NCBI GenBank assembly: GCA_903825465.1
Contig: CAIKAR010000030.1
Location: 248,001-312,000, forward strand
Source of the DNA: an uncultured Hyphomicrobiales bacterium
GTDB lineage: Bacteria > Pseudomonadota > Alphaproteobacteria > Rhizobiales > Beijerinckiaceae
Direction: 5' to 3'
DNA length: 64,000 nucleotides
Positions 58,307-64,000 of the stretch are shown here, one piece after another. Below the pieces are notes generated by a model, which saw only the letters and a list, made by a program, of their open reading frames with translations, searched no databases and was not told where the DNA came from. Made by a program: the position numbers and the translations under genes. Within the stretch, counting starts at the first letter, position 1, and each line of letters opens with the position of its first letter.

Positions 58307-60844
58307 ATGAAAATGCGGTGGCCATTGCGGGGGCCGGCTCCGCCGGCGAAGCCGTTGACGCGGCGGGGCCGTCGCTATTTCCGGCTTTTCGGGGCGCTGA
58401 CGTGCCTTTTCGGCCCGGGCGCGATGTCTTCGGGCGGGATGTCTTGGGCCGCGCAGCCAGACACGCTCGAAATCGCTCGGCAGATGAACGAGAATCAAGC
58501 GGTTGTCGGTTTCGCGGTGATGATCGGCTTGGCGATGATCACCGTCGTCGTCGTTTTGATGCACCTGTGGGGCAGGCGGCAGACCACGCTGCGGGAAGCC
58601 GGACTCGTGTCCGAAGTGGCTGACCTTCGCGCGCGGCTCGACCGCGCCAACATCTTCATGTCGATCGAGCCGCAGATTTTCGCCGCCTGGGGCACCGCCA
58701 GCGGCGAGCCGGAGATCGAGGGCGACTTGTCGCTCGTCACGGAGGCGCCGATCGCCCGCCGCGTGCTGGCCTACGGGGCCTGGCTCGCGCCCGCCGCCGC
58801 GCAGGAGCTGGAAGGCTACGTGGAGCGGCTGAGGCGCACGGGCGAAAGCTTTCGCCTGCCCGTCGCAAGCCTCGCCGGACGGCATCTCGAGACGGAAGGC
58901 CGCGCCGCCGGCGGCCGCGCCGTCATGCGCATTCGCGAGGTCTCCGGCTATCATTTGCAGCTTTCCAAGCTTCGCCAGCGCTACGACGAAACCAACATAG
59001 AGACGGAGTCGTTGAAAGCCCTGCTCGATTCCACCCCGCAGCCCATGTGGATGCGCGATGGGAACGAACGTCTGATCTGGGTCAATTCCGCTTACGCGGC
59101 CGCGGTCGAGGCGGCCGACAGGGCGGACGCCGTCGGTCGCGGGACCGAATTGCTCGACCGGCCCGCCAGGGATGGCGCCCGCGCCGCGCGCCGCGCGAAC
59201 CAAGGATATCGGGAGCGCGTGCACGGGGTTGTCGCCGGGGAACGGCATCTGCTCGATGTCGTCGAGTTGCCGGCCCCGATCGGCTCGGTGGGGCAAGCGA
59301 CAGATCTCTCCGAACTTGAGCAGGTGCGGGCCGACCTCGCCGGCCAGATGAAGTCCAACACCCAAACGCTGGATCAATTGTCCACCGCGGTCGCGATCTT
59401 CGACGGCGCGAGGCGTTTGGTGTTTCACAACCCCGCGTATCGGCAGCTTTGGTTTCTCGAACAATCTTTTCTCGATCAGAACCCCACCGACGCGGAAATA
59501 CTGGACCGGTTGCGCGCCGCGCACCGGCTGCCGGAGCAAACCGACTTCAGGGCCTGGAAGGCGAACCTGCTGGCGACCTACCTCGCGGTCGAGGCCAGCG
59601 AGCAGGTTTGGCATCTGCCCGACCGGCGAACATTGCGCGTGGTGATCAACCCCAATCCCCAGGGAGGGGTGACATATCTCTTCGACGACCTGTCGGAACG
59701 CTACAAATTGCTGTCCCAGTACACGTCGCTGTTCAATGTGCAGACCGAAACGCTGAACTCCCTGTCGGAAGCCGTGGCGGTTTTCGGCAGCGATGGCCGG
59801 TTGAAGCTGTCGAATCCCGCGCTTTCCGAGGTGTGGGACACGCCGTTGGCGGAACTCGGCGACAATCCCCACATCGACGACGTGATCGCGGCCTTTTCAT
59901 CGACGCTGGCCGACCGGGCCACCTGGGACGACCTGCGCGCGATCGTGCTGGGTCTGCCGGACGCGCGCACCGGCTTCGAGCGGCGGCTGGAGCGCGTCGA
60001 TGGCAAGATCATTCATTGCGCCGTGATTCCGCTTCCCGACGGCGCCGTCCTGATCACGTTCTCGGACATCAGCGCGAGCGCGAAATTCGCGGCGGCGCTG
60101 ACCGAGCGCAACAAGGCCCTGCTCGACGCGGAGAATCTGCGCAACGATTTCGTGCATCATGTCTCCTACGAATTGCGCTCGCCGTTGACCAACATCATCG
60201 GCTTCATCCATCTGCTGACGGACGGAACGGTGGGATCGCTGAACGACAAGCAGCGCGAGTACACCGGATACGTCCTGCAGTCGTCGGCGGCGTTGCTGGC
60301 CATCATCAACGACATCCTCGACATCGCGACCATCGACGCGGGCGCGATGGAGCTCGAACTCGGCGATGTCGATATCCGCGCGACCATCGAAGCGGCGGCG
60401 CAGGGCGTGCGCGACAGGTTGACCGAATCCTCGATACGGTTGACCATTGTCGCGGACAACGACATCGGTTCGTTCGAGGCCGACGCCAAGCGCGTCAGGC
60501 AGGTGCTCTTCAACCTGCTGTCGAACGCGATCGGTTTTTCGTCGTCGGGCCAGACGGTGACCTTGATGGCTTCGCGCAGGGACGAATCCGTCGTGTTCAA
60601 GGTCGTTGACCAAGGCCGCGGCATAGCGCCGGAAGCGCTCGACAAGGTGTTTGAGAGGTTTGAAACAAACTCCTCCGGCTCCCGCCACCGAGGCGTGGGC
60701 CTCGGCTTGTCCATTGTCCGCGCTTTCGTCGAATTGCACGGCGGCGAGGCCAGCATTCAATCGGCGCCGGGCGAGGGCACCGCGGTGACATGCGTCTTCC
60801 CGGCGAGGCACGCGGGCCGCCTCGCGAATTCCGCGATCGCATAG
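58307..60844 (+). CDS. divL: DivL-type cell-cycle kinase with Tyr in place of His
   Basis: An 845-residue membrane protein. One membrane helix (about 65-87) is followed by PAS-like domains (about 240-560), a DHp helix and an ATPase domain. The phospho-acceptor motif reads HHVSYELRSPLTNIIGF with Tyr621 where kinases have His, the defining trait of Caulobacter DivL. The ATPase boxes remain (NLLSNAIGFS, DQGRGIAP, GVGLGLSIVRAF). DivL controls CckA and thereby CtrA. It precedes tsaE by 13 bp. Confidence 0.9.
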   Translation: MKMRWPLRGPAPPAKPLTRRGRRYFRLFGALTCLFGPGAMSSGGMSWAAQPDTLEIARQMNENQAVVGFAVMIGLAMITVVVVLMHLWGRRQTTLREAGLVSEVADLRARLDRANIFMSIEPQIFAAWGTASGEPEIEGDLSLVTEAPIARRVLAYGAWLAPAAAQELEGYVERLRRTGESFRLPVASLAGRHLETEGRAAGGRAVMRIREVSGYHLQLSKLRQRYDETNIETESLKALLDSTPQPMWMRDGNERLIWVNSAYAAAVEAADRADAVGRGTELLDRPARDGARAARRANQGYRERVHGVVAGERHLLDVVELPAPIGSVGQATDLSELEQVRADLAGQMKSNTQTLDQLSTAVAIFDGARRLVFHNPAYRQLWFLEQSFLDQNPTDAEILDRLRAAHRLPEQTDFRAWKANLLATYLAVEASEQVWHLPDRRTLRVVINPNPQGGVTYLFDDLSERYKLLSQYTSLFNVQTETLNSLSEAVAVFGSDGRLKLSNPALSEVWDTPLAELGDNPHIDDVIAAFSSTLADRATWDDLRAIVLGLPDARTGFERRLERVDGKIIHCAVIPLPDGAVLITFSDISASAKFAAALTERNKALLDAENLRNDFVHHVSYELRSPLTNIIGFIHLLTDGTVGSLNDKQREYTGYVLQSSAALLAIINDILDIATIDAGAMELELGDVDIRATIEAAAQGVRDRLTESSIRLTIVADNDIGSFEADAKRVRQVLFNLLSNAIGFSSSGQTVTLMASRRDESVVFKVVDQGRGIAPEALDKVFERFETNSSGSRHRGVGLGLSIVRAFVELHGGEASIQSAPGEGTAVTCVFPARHAGRLANSAIA

Positions 60845-60857
60845 GGGCTCGCTGGCC

Positions 60858-62393
60858 ATGGAACCAGAACAATCCGTTCCAACGACGTGGCGCGTGAAGC
60901 TCGCCAACGAAGGCGCGACGCGCGCCTTGGCGAGGGAGGTCGCGAGTTTCGTTGGCGCCAACGATCTCGTGACGCTGTCCGGCGAAATCGGCGCGGGCAA
61001 GACAACGTTCGCGCGCCATCTCATCCGCGCGGTTTTGGGTGACGATGACGTCGAGGTGCCCAGCCCGACGTTCACCCTCATGCAGGTTTACGCCGGCCCA
61101 AACTTCCCCGTCGTTCACGCGGACCTCTACAGAATTTCCAACCCCGACGAAATCGCCGAACTCGGCTGGAGCGAAGTCGCGGACGGCGCGCTCGTCGCCG
61201 TCGAATGGATCGAGCGGGCGGGCGACAAGCTGCCGGCCGACCGGCTGGATATCCGCTTTAGCCTCGCGCCGTCGGCGGGAGAGGGCGTGCGGCTGGCCGA
61301 AATTTCGGCGCATGGAGGTTTCGAGCCGCGTTTGCGGCGGGCCCGGGCGATCCACGCGTTGTTGCGGACGGTTGGCTGGTCGTCGGCGCGGCGCGCCCAC
61401 ATGTCGGGCGACGCTTCGGCGCGGCTCTACGAACGCCTCGTCAAGCCGGAGGCGTCCGCGGTGCTGATGATTTCGCCGCCCCGCGTGGACGCCTCGACCG
61501 TGCAGCACGCCACGCCCTACTCGAAAACCGCCCGCCTCGCCGAAGACATCAAACCCTTCCTCGCGATCGGGGCGGCGCTGCTCGAGATGGGCTACTCCGC
61601 GCCGAAAATCCTTGGCGTCGACGTTGAAAACGGCCTCGCGGTGCTGGAGGATCTGGGCGCGACCGGCGTTGTCGACGAGAATGGCCCCATCCCGGAGCGA
61701 TACGCGGAAGCCGTCTCGGTTCTCGCCGACATGCATTCGCGCGACATGCCAACGGTGGTGCCATTGCCGGACGGCGGCCAGTATCGCGTGCCATTCTACG
61801 ATCTCGACGCCTATCGCGTGGAGGCGGAGCTGCTGATCGACTGGTACGCGATCTCGACGCCGGCCTCCATGTTCAACGCGGCCTCGCGCAGGCCCTACGC
61901 GGACATGTGGCTGAACGCCCTCGGCAAGCTGCGCGTCGACAGGCCGACGTGGACGTTGCGCGACTACCACTCGCCCAATCTTATTTGGCTCGCCGACCGT
62001 GAAGGGCTCGACCGCGTTGGCATCATCGACTTTCAGGACTGTGTGCTCGGCCATCCCGCCTACGACGTGGTGTCGCTGCTGCAGGACGCGCGGGTGACGG
62101 TGCCCGACGACCTCGAAATCAGGCTGTTGTCGCGCTACGCGCGCGAGCGCCGCGGCAAGGAGCCGGATTTCGACATGGCGCGGTTCGCCGAGGCCTACGC
62201 GGTCCTGGGCGCGCAGCGGGCCGCGAAAATCCTCGGCGTCTTCGCCCGCCTCGACAAGCGCGACATGAAGCCGCAATATCTCGCGCACTTGCCGCGGGTG
62301 GAAGCCTACCTCGCCAAGAACCTCGCGCACCCAGCCCTTGCCGAGACGCGCGCTTGGTTCAAGGCCCATGTGCCCGCGGTCCCCCTCGCCTAG
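60858..62393 (+). CDS. Fused TsaE ATPase and AmgK-type amino-sugar kinase
   Basis: A 511-residue two-domain protein. The N-terminal TsaE part (about 1-150) has Walker A GEIGAGKTT (42-50) and works in threonylcarbamoyladenosine tRNA modification. The C-terminal kinase (about 170-511) is of the aminoglycoside-phosphotransferase fold. It has RDYHSPNL near 369-376 and IIDFQD near 389-394, like AmgK, which phosphorylates N-acetylmuramate in cell-wall recycling. The murU gene follows 15 bp later, supporting the AmgK role. Confidence 0.88.
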   Translation: MEPEQSVPTTWRVKLANEGATRALAREVASFVGANDLVTLSGEIGAGKTTFARHLIRAVLGDDDVEVPSPTFTLMQVYAGPNFPVVHADLYRISNPDEIAELGWSEVADGALVAVEWIERAGDKLPADRLDIRFSLAPSAGEGVRLAEISAHGGFEPRLRRARAIHALLRTVGWSSARRAHMSGDASARLYERLVKPEASAVLMISPPRVDASTVQHATPYSKTARLAEDIKPFLAIGAALLEMGYSAPKILGVDVENGLAVLEDLGATGVVDENGPIPERYAEAVSVLADMHSRDMPTVVPLPDGGQYRVPFYDLDAYRVEAELLIDWYAISTPASMFNAASRRPYADMWLNALGKLRVDRPTWTLRDYHSPNLIWLADREGLDRVGIIDFQDCVLGHPAYDVVSLLQDARVTVPDDLEIRLLSRYARERRGKEPDFDMARFAEAYAVLGAQRAAKILGVFARLDKRDMKPQYLAHLPRVEAYLAKNLAHPALAETRAWFKAHVPAVPLA

Positions 62394-62408
62394 CGGAAAA
62401 ACGACAAC

Positions 62409-63143
62409 GTGCCCCAACAACAAGCGAGACATGGGCTTCGCAACGCCATGGTGTTCGCCGCGGGGTTGGGATCGCGGATGCGGCCCATAACGGACAAGAC
62501 GCCCAAGCCGCTCGTGGAAGTCGCGGGCAAGGCGTTGATGGATCATTCCCTGGATCGGCTGGCCGAAGCGGGTTTCGAGACCGCGGTTGTCAATGTCCAT
62601 CACCTCGCCGATCAGATCGAGGCGCATTTGCGCGGCCGCGAGCGTCCGAAGATCATTGTGTCCGACGAAAGGGCGAAATTGCTCGATCAGGGAGGCGGCA
62701 TCAAGAAGGCGCTGGCCCGCTTCGGCGGCGAGCCCTTCGTAGTCTGCAACACCGACGCGTTCTGGATCGAGGGACCGGGATCGAATCTGGAACGCATGGC
62801 GCGCGCCTGGAATCCCGACGAGATGGACGCGCTTTTGCTGGTGGCGTCGACGACCACCAGCGTCGGCGTCGATTGGCGCGGCGATTTCACCATGGATCCC
62901 TGGGGGCGCCTCGCCCGACGCGCCGAGGGCGAAGTCGCGCCGTTCGTTTATACGGGCGTTGGCGTTGTCAAGCCGGAATTCTTCAACGATCCGCGCGAGG
63001 TGTTCGGCCTGGCGCCGCTGTTTTTCTCGCTCGCGGCGAAGGGGCGGCTTCACGGCCTGCGCCTCGAGGGCTTGTGGCTTCACGTTGGCACGCCGGAGGC
63101 GATCGCCGAGGCGGAAGCCTCCATCGTCCGCTGGGCGAGGTAG
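62409..63143 (+). CDS. murU: N-acetylmuramate-1-phosphate uridylyltransferase MurU-like
   Basis: A 244-residue nucleotidyltransferase. It starts at GTG 62409. AAGLGSRMRPITDKTPKPLVEVAGK is the NTP-binding signature, and NTDAFW holds the metal Asp. With AmgK it makes UDP-MurNAc directly from recycled MurNAc, bypassing the MurA step. It could be another sugar uridylyltransferase, but the neighbour argues for MurU. addB follows 6 bp later. Confidence 0.85.
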   Translation: MPQQQARHGLRNAMVFAAGLGSRMRPITDKTPKPLVEVAGKALMDHSLDRLAEAGFETAVVNVHHLADQIEAHLRGRERPKIIVSDERAKLLDQGGGIKKALARFGGEPFVVCNTDAFWIEGPGSNLERMARAWNPDEMDALLLVASTTTSVGVDWRGDFTMDPWGRLARRAEGEVAPFVYTGVGVVKPEFFNDPREVFGLAPLFFSLAAKGRLHGLRLEGLWLHVGTPEAIAEAEASIVRWAR

Positions 63144-63149
63144 GCTGTC

Positions 63150-64000
63150 ATGGCGACGGCGCGCGCGTCCCGCCACATCCACACGATTCCGACGGGCGCG
63201 CCGTTTTTGCCGACGTTCGCGCGCGCGTTCGCCGAAGGCCGAATCATTCCTGGATTTCCCGATCCGGACGATCCGTTGTCCCTCGCGACGGCTGTTGTTT
63301 ACGTGCCGACAAACCGCGCCGCGCGGATTTTGGCGCGGGAGTTTCTGGCGATCAGCGGCAGGCGCGCGATTATTCCCCCATCGATTGTTCCTTTGGGACG
63401 CCTTGAGACGCTGGAGCCGGACAACGATCCCGACAGCGCGGCTCCTGGTCCGTCGGACCGAACGATCGGCGCCTTCGAGCGCAGACTCGCGCTGGCGACG
63501 CTGATCCGCAAATGGGCCGCCGCGTTGTCCGCCGCGACCGCGAGCGGCCCCGCCTTCGATCCCTTCATCCGGGATCATCAGCTGATTGGGGCGTCGTTCG
63601 CGTCGGCATGGGCGCTCGCCGGCGAACTGGCCGATTTGATCGACGAGTTTTACATCGAAGGCGTGGATTGGAGCCGGATCGACGGGCTGGTCCCCGACGA
63701 GTTCGACCAATATTGGGGCATCACGCGCCGCTTTCTGACGATTGCGGGCGAGGCCTGGCCGCTTCATCTGCGCGAATTGGGCGCCGTCGACCGGGTTCAA
63801 TGGCAGGTCGCCATGGCCGACGCGGAAATCGCGCGCATCGCGTCGGGCCGCGCGCGCGGCCCCATCGCGGTCGTCGGATCGACCGGCGCCAACGCCACGA
63901 CCGCGCGGCTCATGGCGGCTGTGGCGCGCCACCCCAGAGGCGCTCTTGTGCTGCCGGGCCTCGACCTCGGCCTCGATGACCATGCGTGGCGCTTACTGGC
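63150..64000 (+). CDS. addB: Double-strand break repair protein AddB (3' end outside window)
   Basis: The first 283 residues run open to the right edge. The N-terminus (HIHTIPTGAPFLPTFARAF), VVYVPTNRAARILAREF and IAVVGSTGANATTARLM, ALVLPGLDLGLDDHAWRLL match alphaproteobacterial AddB, the exonuclease/helicase-like partner of AddA. It cuts and processes double-strand ends for RecA loading. The nuclease and iron-sulfur region lie beyond the window. Confidence 0.9.
   Translation, partial: MATARASRHIHTIPTGAPFLPTFARAFAEGRIIPGFPDPDDPLSLATAVVYVPTNRAARILAREFLAISGRRAIIPPSIVPLGRLETLEPDNDPDSAAPGPSDRTIGAFERRLALATLIRKWAAALSAATASGPAFDPFIRDHQLIGASFASAWALAGELADLIDEFYIEGVDWSRIDGLVPDEFDQYWGITRRFLTIAGEAWPLHLRELGAVDRVQWQVAMADAEIARIASGRARGPIAVVGSTGANATTARLMAAVARHPRGALVLPGLDLGLDDHAWRLL

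Noticed and set aside
60597-63983. A 1128-codon frame on the minus strand opposite tsaE/amgK, murU and addB
   Set aside because: GC-rich codon use on the plus strand keeps the opposite frame open; the plus-strand products have clear family motifs and this one has none.

Overview
The window looks like a stretch of an alphaproteobacterial chromosome, most likely order Hyphomicrobiales (Rhizobiales). GC is high (estimated by eye at 60-65%). The gene blocks are typical of that group: rho-mnmE, regB-regA, glnK-amtB, ftsK-lolA-xthA, leuS-lptE-holA, rnd-lptC-lptA-lptB-rpoN-ptsN and tsaE/amgK-murU-addB. The Tyr-type kinase DivL, an RcdA/DUF1465 protein, DUF1192 and MmcB also point there. I cannot resolve family or genus. 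There is no rRNA, insertion sequence, prophage, CRISPR array or recognisable defence locus.

Layout. 1-2.2 kb: the 3' end of a thiamine-diphosphate enzyme, a NikR-like regulator lacking two nickel ligands, and a 49-residue membrane protein. 2.2-7.9 kb: a tight minus-strand run with a TctC-type binding protein, an aconitase-family LeuC/LeuD pair, an isocitrate-lyase/PEP-mutase family lyase and a class I fumarase. This is plausibly a carboxylate-degradation operon. 8-11.4 kb: a DUF4863-like cupin, then malonyl-CoA decarboxylase and malonyl-CoA synthetase. 11.6-18.2 kb: EI24 membrane protein, NDUFA9-like NAD-binding protein, tRNA-Leu(CAG) with its promoter, mnmE, rho, and an intracellular PHA depolymerase. 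18.3-25 kb: redox two-component system RegB/RegA, MmcB, an aminotransferase with a polyamine-type binding protein, thioredoxin and a cupin. 25-27 kb: glnK-amtB behind a sigma-54 promoter. 27-31 kb: ftsK (with a CtrA-type box), lolA, xthA. 31-39 kb: a cNMP-domain protein, a response regulator, L,D-transpeptidase, yggS, leuS, lptE, holA, tal.

39-50 kb is the more accessory part. It holds a second TctC protein, a translationally coupled pair of unknown membrane proteins, an orphan xanthine-dehydrogenase-type large subunit, DUF1192, a possible small RNA, RcdA, rpmE, an ABC exporter and an Fe-type binding protein. 50-64 kb is conserved core: RNase D, LPS transport (LptC/A/B), sigma-54, EIIA-Ntr, glucokinase, AhcY, DivL, TsaE-AmgK, MurU and the start of AddB.

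Themes. Nitrogen control is represented by rpoN, ptsN and a sigma-54-driven glnK-amtB. Cell-cycle control is represented by divL, rcdA and a CtrA box before ftsK. Envelope biogenesis includes LptC, LptA, LptB and LptE, LolA, an L,D-transpeptidase and AmgK/MurU recycling. Organic-acid use includes two TctC proteins, malonate activation and the LeuCD/lyase/fumarase run. The sequence does not show a clear new multi-gene system. The best leads are the LeuCD-lyase cluster, the altered NikR, the coupled membrane pair, the candidate small RNA near 45.8 kb and the 17-bp tandem repeat before rpoN.
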